Assembly: GCA_024734555.1 (NCBI GenBank) | Contig: JANPWX010000064.1 | Span: 186,001 to 250,000 of the forward strand | Direction: 5' to 3' | Source: Trochalopteron elliotii | Lineage: Eukaryota; Chordata; Aves; Passeriformes; Leiothrichidae | DNA length: 64,000 nucleotides | The notes under the pieces: model-generated | What the model saw: the letters and a program-made list of their open reading frames with translations, nothing else | Database searches by the model: none | What the model was told of the DNA's origin: nothing | Part shown: positions 48,813 through 62,000 of the stretch, one piece after another | Position numbering within the stretch: position 1 is the stretch's first letter | Layout of the letters: each line of letters opens with the position of its first letter | Made by a program: the position numbers and the translations under genes

Positions 48813-51800
48813 TTAGAAAAAAAAACCCTTCTCTTGATAGAATAACTTCAGAAGTTCACAGCCATTTTTTGCTCGGTAACTAATAAAATTAAAATATCTT
48901 CTGTCATTTTTCTTGTTAATTGTTCTGTGGCTTATGAGTCAATTCAGTTTAAACAGTGTCAAATTTTGTTTAGGCCCAATGATTTATAGTACATTTTGTG
49001 AACTCACCTTGCTGAGAAAGCCACTTTGAAAAGAATAATTTTGCTTTAAGAAGCACTACAATTATCTAATATAGCTCAGGCACAGCCTATCTTTTCCTCT
49101 AGGAAAACATTTCTCATGTACTCATTCTGTGGGGTTATATAACATGAATATATAGGAGTAAAACTTTTAGTTTGGTAGCTAAAACATCATCCTGCCTAGT
49201 ACTTAATTTATAGAAACGGAAAATTTTTAAAGCAAGTATTGAATTGTAATGCATGATTTTCAGTAATGTCAAGAACTGCCACTCACACAGTATTTTTTAA
49301 TTATCAGGTTGTTTACAGTCTGATTTGGCAGATTAACATTTATAGCTTAAAATATGCTAGTTGTAAACTTTGTGGAGTTGACATTACTTTGGTAATATTC
49401 CCTTAATTGTAAGTATTAAGTTTTAGACTACAAGGATTAGATAGAAATAATTTGCCACCAAAAAAAAAACTAAAACAGTAAAATGTGCAATTTAAACTTT
49501 TTTGCCTCTTTTCTCATGCTGAGTGCTCTTGACTAATTTCAGAAGAAACCCATCACCTGTATTCCTAAAATTTCTTTCTAAAGCAGGTAAGTTAAATTGC
49601 TTGTCAACAAATTAACTGTCATCACTTTGATCCAAACTGTTATTACTACCTAGTTGGTCCAAAATTTTTATCAAAATGGATTTGGTGGAAACGGAGCTAT
49701 AAAGCTATGTCATAAGAAAACAAATAGGAGAGAAAGAGCTTGAACTGGAAGGGAATAAAAGAGGTTTTAAATTTCTGTTAATCATCATCTTTCATAATAC
49801 CATATGTTGTAACTATGAGAATGTAATTTAAAAATGCAGAAATATATATCTACATAAATATAGATTAATTTTCAGACATTTCCATTAATGTAATTAAAAT
49901 TTGCAAGTTTTTCAAACTCCCCCATCATGGGAAATACTGAACATATTTTTGATGTTTCATGAAAACAAAATTCAAAAAATCAATATACCATCAGTTCAGA
50001 GATTTAACCAACTCAGATAAATGCAGGAAAAAAGGACAGGATACTATCTAACAATTTTATCATTCATCCAGTAGGGATTGGAAAATGAAGCATGAAGTAA
50101 CATGTTTCTGATCTTCATAGGCAAAGCAGTCAGGAGAAATAATGCTGAGCTTTCAGCAACTTGCTTTTGTTCTTTTGAGACTCCCAGTAATCAGTATCAG
50201 ACATTTCTTGCTGCTTCTTTGTCCTGCTTCTACACATTTTGCTGAGGTGTTTGAAGCTTCCTCTGTGATTAAACAGTCCCATTTGTTTACAGTGAGACAT
50301 GCAGAAAGTTTGTCTGTAGCCTGTTCATTTTGTGTCAACTCTCCTCAGGCATCTTTGAAGTCATGTGAATCATCTGTTCTTTGCCTTCATTTTCTCTATT
50401 TAATAATCTAGCTCTGTGATTAAAGTTGAGGAGATTATAGTTTGCTTTCCCAGACTGAGGTCTCTATTAAAAACAGTCAAAAATATATGCCCTAAGATAA
50501 TTTACAGTCTTGCTGTATCCATGGTAACATGATGGGTGGAGAGAGTTCCAACAGCAAACTGTTTACCCAGCTGTTTATACATAGTGGAAACACATCCTTT
50601 TGGTTGTCTTTGCCAAGTTTTCTTATTGCTCTACCTTCCAGGGCAGAAACCCTGAACACAGAATGTAAGCATCTGATTTTCATCTCTGTTTATGGAAATT
50701 TCCATTTTTATATTATCTTCATGCTCCCCAAGTGCATTTGGTCATTCTTTGGAACGATTAATGGAATTATTAAATGTATTTTATTTCTTTTATATTATTT
50801 ATCGTTGTGAATAATTTTATTATGATATTTCAATAAATATCAGTCCAACAAGTCACCATCTTAACAATTTTTTTTTATTGCAGTGGGACAGGAAAAAGAA
50901 TATTCATTATTGTTATATTTTAAAAATCAGATGGAAAATATAAATGAGAAAAACACACTGGTATGTAAGGGAACACTGAAATTCATCTGTGCTCAGTCAT
51001 ACACTCACTGCTCATTTACTCACTGTGTTATTAATAGACAGAGGTTCTATTTTTGTCAAACAGGCTCTAGTCATCTATTCTTTTCATTACAATGCTCAAG
51101 AGCACTATAAGACATTTGGGAACAGGATTAGAATAGTAGAAAACAATACAGAAGTGCATTGCACCAAGACTTTATTTGCCATAATCAAGTACTAGAAAAG
51201 CAGAAAAGCGAAGGAATGATTTCCAGAAAACTGCCTCATTCCTTGAGACATTCTTACAACCCAAATATCCATCTCACGCCTTTTACACACATGGAACACC
51301 TTGCTAACTCCTTGCTAATAAACACAGTGATGACAGTCAATAAGAAAATATTTTCATGTTTTTATCTCAAAAACCAGTTACTTTTTTTCCTATTAGTATT
51401 CTTGTTGGGAAAATTGTGACCACCCACCCTTCTTGTGATCAGAAACTATTTAATAATTTCCATTCAAAATATAGCTAATCAATTAGTATTAGATATTGAG
51501 GGTAGTTTGTTCTTTAACTCAAAGAGCATTTCTTCAACTATGATGTCTACTTTCTTTTCATATTTACAGGCACAATCCTGTCATCTTGAATCCATTCAAT
51601 CCTCTTTGGTGAGATTGAGCAAAGTAACTTATTTTATGGTTTGACAACTTGAACAAGAACTCACACCTTTATATATACATGTCATTATCTATCTCCCTAC
51701 TGCTTCCATATTTTTTCTTGCTAAGTTCAAGACAGCTTATCTTCCAGTGAGAATGAAGAAAAACTGCCTTGAACTTATCATGAAGTGAGTGCAGGCCAGC

Positions 51801-52019
51801 AAACACCTAGCAGATACAAGCTTTTGGTAACTACTAAATCTGCATCCTTTCCAAATTGGCACTAACTCATGCACATATCAATGTCTTGAGACTCCTCTTT
51901 CATTGCAGCGCTTATTTAGTTTTAATATTTTAGGGTAACTTTCATGTACATACTTGAATATACAAAAAAATATGTTTCAAACATTTGAGTAAAGATTTTG
52001 TCCATTTCTAGCATCACTG
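48813..52019. other. unique AT-rich sequence, no firm gene
   Basis: No interspersed repeat is recognised. A 44-base splice-bounded plus-strand interval lies at 49543-49586 (see findings). Several 60-93 codon frames around 50.1-51.6 kb show no recognisable domains. Confidence 0.4.
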
Positions 52020-52480
52020 GAAACACTTCGCATGTACTTTTTTGACAGGCATATCCTTTAAGTGGCTCACAGGTATTCTATAATTAACACTTACAAGTTT
52101 GCCCTCCTTTCTTATTTGCACCTGTTGCATTTCCAGTTTATGCCAGTCATTCTTCTTCTCAGTCCCTGGCTGCATGACCTTGTACTTGATGCTACATGTT
52201 ATCCTTCTTATCACTCCAGTTCTCAAGGTCACACAGCTCTTCCTGTATGATATTCTGATGCTTCTCTGTATTGATTGCTGTTCCCAGCTTTGTGTCATCA
52301 GCAGATTTTATCAGGGCACAGTTATTCTTTGTGCCAAGGTCACCAATAAAAACCTTACATATAATTGGCCTCAAGACCTATCCTTGAGGATAGTTACCTT
52401 CTCCAAACAATGCTGTTCTCTTTTTAGCAGTCTCTCTGTTAGTCAATTCTTTACCTGCTTTGCAGCTCGTTGTTGTGCTT
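52020..52480 (-). mobile_element. old CR1 LINE remnant with RT palm motif
   Basis: Antisense copy of an old CR1. Within it 'gtgtcatcagcagatttta' and 'gccaaggtcaccaataaaaa' are the antisense of the reverse-transcriptase palm. On the minus strand the frame at 52192-52374 reads FIGDLGTKNN, then SADDTKLGTAIN (the F/Y-ADD catalytic box of LINE RTs, with S for F), then EELCDLENWSDK, as in CR1-clade RTs. The frame is broken on both sides. The sequence is clearly more decayed than the CR1 copies at 35, 43 and 48 kb. Confidence 0.8.
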
Positions 52481-53004
52481 TATTGTTGCCTAGAATCAGA
52501 AGAAAAACCCTCCAAACAATATTAGGACTGGTAACATAAAGGGCAGTCTTTTAAAGAAAGCTTTCAGGTGCACAAAATACTGCATCTTATTTTCACAATT
52601 TTAAAAAGTATGATTAATTAATATCTAGTAAGTACATCCAACAGGAGACAAGTTGCTCTGTTAACCCACCCTTCGACCTGCCCCATTGGAATCCCTTCAA
52701 GGGGTTCTTAGCCCTGTGCCTTGTTATGTCTCCCAAATGCTGGTGCAAATCAGGATGTCCTTGTTAGAAATTCTTTTCTTGAAAATAAGACTAAATAGAA
52801 TTTCAAGAAGGTGACAATGATGTGCGAGAAAGGGTAATTAGTATTCTAAAATGTAAAAAAGTGCTAGAAACTACACAGCTATATATTAAAAATCTACAAA
52901 GCTACAAATATGTAAAAAAGGTAAAAATCTTTAGGCATCACTATTATCCCCAGAAAACTGTGTTTAGGGGCAGATGAATTTATCCTTTAACATTTTTGTT
53001 TCTT

Positions 53005-53080
53005 TCCTTTGTCCACGATGTTTACTATGTCAGCAAAGACAGAGATCAGGTTGGTCTGGCATGATCTGTAATGCATTATC
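53005..53080 (-). mobile_element. CR1 LINE remnant, probably the same old copy
   Basis: The plus strand reads 'tttgtccacgatgtttact' followed by 'cagagatcaggttggtctgg' and 'catgatctg', the antisense of the CR1 RT segment just upstream of the palm (the DEVTRLV...HGFxKGK region). Orientation and order fit the remnant at 52020-52480. The 500 bases between them are too diverged to assign, or were inserted later. Confidence 0.6.
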
Positions 53081-56000
53081 CTCCATTGTCTTTTCTCCCT
53101 ATTTTCCATCTGCCCTTCTGTCTTTGCCTTTTCCTTTAGATGCTTGAATGCTTTGCAGATTACTGTAATCGGACAGTCTGTTCATAGTAGAACAGGCATA
53201 TGTGACTATGACCTAGCTTGTAAATAATTAGCAAATGCAATTTCAGATTTTTTCCATGGGGCATAGTGGTAAAGCCAACACAGAGCCACATCCTGCTGCT
53301 ATTAAAACAAAGCCCTAGAGTCAGTGTTTAAATCTCTTATACCTTTAAAAGTACCCTTGCTACCAGTCTTATGGGTAACAGGACATTAAGTCTTGCACTT
53401 CCACTCGTCTCTTGGAATAAAAAATTTCCTTTTGAGTGTTGAAAATAATTAAGTTCAGTTCCTTGTTATGAAAGTGTTTCCCACCTCTGCCTCAGAGAAG
53501 TTAACTGCCTGTCATAGGCAGGATGTAAACAATTCTACTCTCCTTTGTATTTCTGTTATAATAAACCCTGTCTCTAAAGCACTCTCCCTGCATTATATAA
53601 GTGAGCATGGGTGCCTCATCCAGGATTGTGAACTATGTTGGGTGCCAACGAACCAGAAATTGCTCACATTATTATTATTAATTCCATTCAAGAACCCTTC
53701 CTAATGTGATCTAGAAATTAGATTTTTTTAAAAAAGCACAAAGAGTATTCAACAGAGAGGGTTTGTATCATCATCCTCTTTTTTTTCTGTTCTAAGCAAG
53801 GAGAAAAAGATAGCAAAATACCTTCTCAAGGTTGCAAACCTCCCAGGGCACGTTTCTAATTCAGTGTTTAGCATCATCTCAGTTCCAATATATTCACCAA
53901 GATGATTTTCTTTTACATTTGCCCAGAATACTGAGAGGCTCACCTCACCTTTGTAGTATTCTGTCCCACATAAATTTGTAAGGAATTTCAAAGGCACCCC
54001 CTACAGCAAAGTAGCCTTTACCTTTCACAGACATTATTCTCTGTTTTCCTGTTCTCGCATCAGGCTCACAGAGACAGGCTAAATCCTCCTCCAAAAATTA
54101 GCTATGGAGAAGTTTATGATAAAAAGGTGTGTTGCTTTATGCACAGTGGGCTTCATCTAACATTTGCTGCATTATTTTCGTTGCTTGGTCCTTCAGAAAA
54201 CTCTCATACATTGACCAGATGCACACTATGATCTTTTTGCACGTTCTCTAAAAGAAAATACTTTTAGAACTTCTTACCTCTAGACAGAGCAAAAGATAAA
54301 AGTCATTAATCATGTCCTGTAGAATGTCACTATTATAGATGCTGTGGAGAGTTTCCACAGTGGCAGTAAAATATTAATATTTTCAGAGAACCAATTACAA
54401 GGTACAGTAAATCATTTAAACGTGTTATTGGTGATATTCAGAAAGCAGTGCGAATTTCTTCCTGTACACATAATTACCTGAGGCAACCACTTCTTTTCAT
54501 GGTCAGTGAGGGGAAAATTATAGTTGACGTTGAAAAGAGGAACTTGCGTTTGCAGCGATAATTTATGGCATTAAAAATCACCATTTTCCACCTTTGACTT
54601 CAGGACTGGAATGCAGTGTTCACTTTAGCAGGTAGCAGAAAACAAGCTCCAAAATTCCTTTTGAAATCTTACCAATATCCTACTGAAAATACAATTTTAT
54701 TACCCTTCCCACTCTATAGTACCCCTGTCCATTTTGGGTGCACTTCCTGTGAAAACAAGACCAAAAAAAAGACACAGTTGCTTTGTTTTCTGACAGAGGT
54801 CCTTTTTGTTAGTAGTATTCCTTAACTTTCACAATAATGTAAGTTAAAGAGAAACAAATTCTCTGTCACCATTCCTCATGTTTTCAATTTTTTGTGTTCT
54901 AAATCCCTCTCTCACAGCTTGTCCTGTCACAATGCTGTCAAGACACTGGCATTTGGCTTGGGGGACATTGTGACCATTTTATACGTATTTATGTAAGAAA
55001 ACCCATGGTTATTGTCAACTTACTCCCTTCCTTAGGTCCACACCCCTCATGTATCTGCATGCCTTTCATAACTTATTATAAATAAAGGTTGCCGTCTTTC
55101 TGGATTAGGGAATAGCCTTTTCTTTTTATATTCTTTATACAAAGCCAGGAACTCCCAGCAATACCAGGAAAGAATGATATAACAGTAGAAAGAAGTCCCA
55201 CAGGTGCATCTTTTCAAGCTGCTGCATACAGCTGAACAACACAGGGTATGTGGCAGTGTAATTGTGGAACAAAAGCTGCACACATTTTCTCTGCCTAGTT
55301 TCTGCTAATAGTTACTATGGAAATGTAAATTAAATAATTGGTGATGTGTTGGACTATAAATAGACCTCAGAATGTTGTCTGAAGTTCCTGGCTTTTAAAG
55401 CAAAACTATTTCAAATGTATATAAATGCAACCATGTGTCTAAAACACTAAGAGGTGTCCTGCCACCATTACTGAGCTGCTCTCTAGACAGCACTCCCAGA
55501 CCTGAGTGAGAAGATATGTTGGTTTTGGCAGAAAAGACAAAATCTCTCTCCTTCCTCAACCTCTCCTTGTTTTATTCCTTTACTTGTCTTTCTTTTTTTC
55601 TATTTTTGTTGCCTTTATTGTTTACTTTTCTGTTAGGTAGTTCCTTTGGTTGTGCTTGACATCTTTGTCTCAAATATAATTCCTTCACTCTTGTCAGAGA
55701 AACTCTGTGGAGTTAAACTGCAGAGTTGAAAAGACAGAGAAACATTTGTAAGAACACTTGTCTGAGTTTAATTGGTTTTGTTTGACAGTCACACTAAATC
55801 TCCCTCTTGTGATAGAGCTCCTTCCTTTGCCATTAGGGACTTGATCTTCATAACCTTCTTCTCTTACCCTACCAGGCCTCCCAGAAAAATAATGGTTGCT
55901 TCGAAGTACCACTGACCTTCTTTGACTATGTAATGATTATGCTGTGCTTTCCAGAAAAAACATGCCACCCAAGAGCAACCTCTGATTGCCACCAGGGTGA

Positions 56001-59000
56001 TTCTCCTGTTTACCGTGACATCGATTGTAAATAACCCCACTGCAATTAGTGAGTCAGCTCTGTGCATTAGTATATATCTGAAATGAGAATCAAACCTGTG
56101 TGTTATTACCTCCACACATTGATAAAAGCTTCCTATGGACTCACCACAGTATAAAGCCTACACAGAACAGCTTTAATACTCATGGGCACAGTTCTTACTT
56201 ATAAAAGTTAACTGAAATTAGGTGTCTAAATAAAGGCAGGCTCTTTGAAGATCAGATTGCTTCCTATCACTTCACTTGCGATCACTATTGCAAAGTACTG
56301 CTGTGATTGTTATCAGCTGTAAAAGGTACATGGCTTTGCTTTTAAAGAAGCAGCCCTTGTGACAGGCACTTGGCAGTTTCTTATGGCAGCACTCTGAAAT
56401 GTATTTGCAATGCATTAGCCCTCCACACAAGCATATAAACACAACATGTTGGGCTTGTAAATGCTATTCATATACACATAATCTACCTTACCTAAACTGC
56501 ACACATGCTTTGTGCTTCTCTAAAACACTTGGAATGAAGCCACATAATCAATCACTTAGCACTGATTTCATGGACAGAAACCATGATTTTATACCTCCTA
56601 TTGTTTTAAATTTTTAAAATGATACGATCAGAACTTTTTCTACTGCTGCGTGTGCATAATTATATGCACACATATATAATTACATTCACAAAGACACAAA
56701 AACACATGCATCCTTTACAGAGGTTTTGTTGTTGACTCCAGTGAGAGATGCATTTCGTCTGTGTGAAAGTGTGAACTGATGACAGACAAGAAATAAATTA
56801 CAGCTTTTTGCTCTTTGACCACCTTTCCTCTGCACATGCCAATGCATCACCCTTGGGAATGCCTCAACATAGGAAACCAATGGGCCCTCTGAAAGACAGA
56901 TTGAAATGTTTTAAATCAGCCTCCATGACAAATGTTCTCTCCTTCTTCAATAAGGAGGAATTTCAACATCCAAATATCATTGTATTTCTGCCTAACAGGT
57001 ATAATAACTTTTTTTTGTTGTGCCTCAAACCCTATAATGAACTTCTTTTTACTTTCTACTGGGTTTCTTTTAAAATGCTCATCTTAAAACATACAGCATA
57101 ATGCATGTGATTGTGTACTACGAAGTAGTAGTATGGTAGTCATCAGTAGGAAGTTCATAGTTAAATAGTTCAAGATTTGAAGTATTAAAATGACATTATT
57201 TCACACTTTAAGGACTGGATTTCTTGTCCAAATTCAACAATTCAACAAATTGATTCTTCAGGGGACAATTGAATTACTACTTACTTACAATTGAATTACT
57301 ATTTTTTAATTTCATACTTGGTGACTGTTGCATCAGAAAAAAATAAAATTAGTCCACTGGAGCAACTAAATATGAAGAACTGGACAACTATAATCCCTAA
57401 AATTTTCAAATTTCAAATATGTCTTCAGTGTTACAACATTTCATAGAATATTTATAAATATTTAAACATCAACAGAAATTATTTCCAGTTCTTTTCATAA
57501 AACATCTTTTTACAGAAATACTGTTGGAATCTCTTATCAGAAGCAAATAAACATCCTTGAAACTTCTTAAAATTAAGGTACTGTGTGTCTTCTCTGAGTT
57601 TCAATGTGAAAGTAGGTGTGTCAGTAAATATTTTTAAGATTCCACCTAATCTGAATTAGGACTATATGGACATGGGTATGTCAATTCATGTTGTGCTTTC
57701 AGGATGAAAGGAAATTCTTATGGAAATAAGAGGTATGTAGCTACATTTGGATATGTTGGATATAATCTTTCACTTCACAGGAAGACACAGGAGCAGTAGT
57801 TCTTCTTTGCATTGTGTGACTCATGACACCATGTGAAGTTAGGAAATACCTTGAATTGCAATGTTAATGGTTCAATAGTCATTACTGTTACAGATGTTAA
57901 TATATAACAACTCAAGAGCTTCCATGTGTTTTAGGAACTGAAAAATCATCATTAAAATAACTATACATTTTCAGTGACAAGAATTCTTGACAGATTGAAC
58001 ACTAGTAAAGAAACAACAATTGTCAAGAATATTTACTTAAGATATTGCCAACAGCAGAAAGAAAAATAAGAGGAAAGAAAAGAAAAACATTTCATTAGAA
58101 AAGAAGACATTATTTCAATGAATTCCATTATCTTATTTAATTAACCATGATTGCACTCCTTCCACGGGTTCACTTAACTTGCTGTTTTAGTCACTCATTT
58201 AATTTATCTAGAAACAATCATGTAAATTATAAGCAGTAAATCAGGTAACAAGTAATAAAGACAAATAATGCAGTTACTTTACTTTATTCTCCATGCAATG
58301 AAATGATATGGCTTTATCAGAGAAGGAAAAGAGCAACATTACCTGATTTGTCAGTGATCTCTGATGTCTCTGATCTCTGCAGTAAGATGAGAGTTTTGAG
58401 TCTGGAATAACTGGCCCGAGAAACTTGAGACTGGAAACAAAGATTAGCAGTGATCAATATCTATACACAGGATCTGGGGCCTAGATCGCTATCTGAGAGT
58501 CATTTGTTCTAGGGAGATGCAACAAAACAACTGTAACTCTGATTATTTGCTCTAGAATTTTCCCAGTACACAGCTGTGCACACGTGAAAAGTCAGAAGAA
58601 TCCGTATAGGATTGTCCTCTGTGCATGTATGCATGCATGGGTACACACAAACATAACCTGAACCAAGGCAAGAAAAAGGTCTGTGTGCAATAAAATACCA
58701 TCCTAATTTCTTTAAAGAGGTATTTTTGTCAGTCAAATGCCTAAAAGAATTTCATCCTGCTATTTCAGCAGTGATTGGATTTAAGAATTGGTCCTGAGGA
58801 GTGTGTTCTCCCACTATCTTGGCAGTCCTATTCTATAAATATGTACCTCTCCCCTTATGGATCCTCAGGCCTGTGATGTACTAATCCTGGACCATTCCAT
58901 GCACATGAAAATTAAATGAAAACAAATAGAAAAGGAAGATTGGCAAAGGCAAATCTGATGCTTCTTTTAAAGTCCAAGACACAAAGGTGTAGCCTGTATT

Positions 59001-62000
59001 TTTTACAAATATGCAGAATTTGTATCTATGTAATACCTATATTTTGTGTTGAATGGCAGAATTGCTCAGGATGATCAGTTCATACCTGTCTTCCTCTATT
59101 TTCCAACCATATGATGAAGTACAATAATTGTGTGAAGCATAATGGTATCACTTTTGAATAGATTATTTTAGAAAACAAGCAGTGAATCTTTGTCTACTTA
59201 GGCAAAGATAATTATTGTGACACTGCAAAATAAAACCTATAGTATCATCTAGACCACAGTGTTGATTATTATCCACTTTAAGAGAACATTATGTTTAACC
59301 AAAATAACAATTTCTTACTCTTATCATTATATATAATATAATGTAATATAATGTAATATAATATTTTACTTCATTTTACTTTGGCTTCAAGGCTACATCT
59401 AAATACTTCTTCCTACATAACTTTCAATAAAGGTCTTATTCCAACTACCTAAGTGAAAGTCTTTTTGAAATCTAATCATTCCTTTTATAGGTTTTTTTGG
59501 GTTTTTTTAATGGTAGTGTCTGTTTAGTGGTCAGTTTTGTGCTGCTTGTGTCCAATGAGGTTAGCACTGGAAAATCAAATTTTGACCTAATTTTTATGCC
59601 TGTTCAATCCTTTCTTTCTCCACTAGCATTTTGTTCTCTACAAACTCATGCACAGCATAGTCTTCTAAATATTCAAGATCATTCACAACCTGCTAGCCAC
59701 TCAGTCACAACTGCCTTTTATGTTTTGCATTCGGTCTTTCTTCCTTATTGCTCATCATACTTGAGAAGCCCTTCCAATAGCTGTCTCTAAACCTACTTCA
59801 CTGTTGTCCTTCACATTCCCACTTAAATCCTCCTGTTCTGTCACATTTATAAACACTTAATTAGAATTAGGCCTGTTCAACATCTTCAGTTGCTGTTGTC
59901 TAAACATTCCCTTGTGTCTCCTTTTGTCTGTATCATGTTATTTTTCCTTTTAATTTCAGATTACAATTATTCTAGCACAGACACATTTTTGTTCTGTCTT
60001 CCCACCCCTTCTTACATTATCATTTTATCCATGACTGTGAGATAACTTAATAGAGGCAAAAAAAAATGGTATTGAATCATGTCAGTTGCTGCATACAACT
60101 ACTAAATCTGAAATTTATAACAGAAAACTATATTTCCATATTGCTTTTTTCATGTCTCTCTTTTCTCTGACTTCTCTCCATTGAGTTTCCTTTTCACATT
60201 TTTCTCTACTTTAATTTAGGAAGTTCTCCCATTCTTCTGCCTCTTCCACCATTATTGCCTTGTACTTGTTTCTTTGTCTCAAATGAGTGATATGCACATT
60301 TACATATATTCATCATTTTTTCCCTCTTATGTCTCTCTCCTCCCCTCTCAACCTCTTATCTTTCTTTTCCAATTCTTTTAAAAGATTCAACATTTACACC
60401 TGCAAAAAATGGAAACAAATTGAAGTTTTTCTTGGCCTTAATACAAACACAGACATTCAGAAAAAATTAAGATATTTTTGCAATGCCTTTTTTCACTCAG
60501 TGTTCTGTGCTATATGTACTTGGATCAAACTTCCAAACCAGTCTCACCTGATCAAAATGCAGACTATATCATCTTCCTGCTTTTGGTCTCCAAAGAATCA
60601 AGTATGGAAAAGCCAAAAGAATTGCTATAAGAGAGATGTTTGAGAGGGGGATCCAACTGCTTCAAGTCTTTTTGGTGCAAAGCGAGTTCCCATGATATTG
60701 CAAAAGGTGCAGCACTGCATTTTTCTAAGAGATAGTGTTCCAGGATGGTTGCAGAATACTTTGTGAAATCCCATCCTTCCCCATCTATTTCCCTAGTTTT
60801 ATTTCAATCATGTTTTGGGGTTTTATTCAGTAGAGGCAAGCTGGCTAAAGCTAGCTAGAAATAGATTTTTTTCCCTCTGAAAAAAAAAATAAACTTTTTT
60901 CTGTCAAAGACTAAAACAAGTATATTTTTTCTACATTATTTTTTCAATGAAGTAGAACATTCTACTGCTCTGCCAAGATAGATTTTAAGATGATCATAGA
61001 ATGTTTCCTTCCTCCAAATTGATGAGAACTTGATAGATAATTGACTTGTAATTTCATTTAGCTAAAACCACCATTTTTATTGAAAAAAGACATTTCAGCA
61101 GGTTTTTTTTATAATTTAAGAATCAAGATTTCAGACCAGGTAAGAATCAGGCTGTAAAATATTTTTTTTGCTCATGACTTTCTTTTTCACATTTTATCTA
61201 AAACAATTTGCAATGCCAGTTACAATATGTGATCAGAACATGTGAATATGTGAGGGTATATTGAGGTCTAAGAAACAGGCTTTGGAGCATGTGAAGTAGC
61301 TAAGAAAATGCAAATGGAGGAGTGTTTAATGGAAACAATATACATAATCTGTAAAAAAAAATCACTTTTTAAATGTTCCTGCCCCCAGAAGGCCTTTTTT
61401 CTCTGCATAATACCATTTACCATGATCTGTTGGGGTCTTGAGCTCTAACAGATGACTACTGATAAGTCAGCATGGTGATTTAAAACAAGGAGAACATCAG
61501 TTCTTTGTTTCCTCTGTTGAAGGCTACGACTGCCATTGCAAAGGCATTAAAAAGCAGCCTGTTCAGGCTGCATCAGGCACTGCAACACACAAGGCTTCAA
61601 ACAACCTAAACTGCCTCTGAAGCGATGATGAAACAGTTTTGTGAACTACAGGCAAGGCAAGCTGGCTGCTACCCAGCAGCCAGGAGGGCTGCTGTGATAA
61701 CTTCCAGCAGAAGGTTATACTGCTCCACAGGACCACCATGTCCTGGACACTGCAGCTCCTTGCTCAGCTGTGATTCAGAGCCTACACACCACATCCACTG
61801 CAACAGAAAATTTTCTGTGATAAAGCTGTTTGTCATTTTGGTTGTTTTGTCATACTGTATGTTTTGTCACAGTATATTTCCATAGAAAGCAGTACAAAAT
61901 AAGATAATGAAAATGACAAAATGTACTGAAAGGATTCAAAATGTGTGCTGCTGTGTAAATTTGGACTGCAATTACAGAGTTTTATGAGAACACAAAACCA

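Noticed and set aside
52099..52539. 146-codon plus-strand open frame
   Set aside because: Antisense of the old CR1 reverse-transcriptase remnant.
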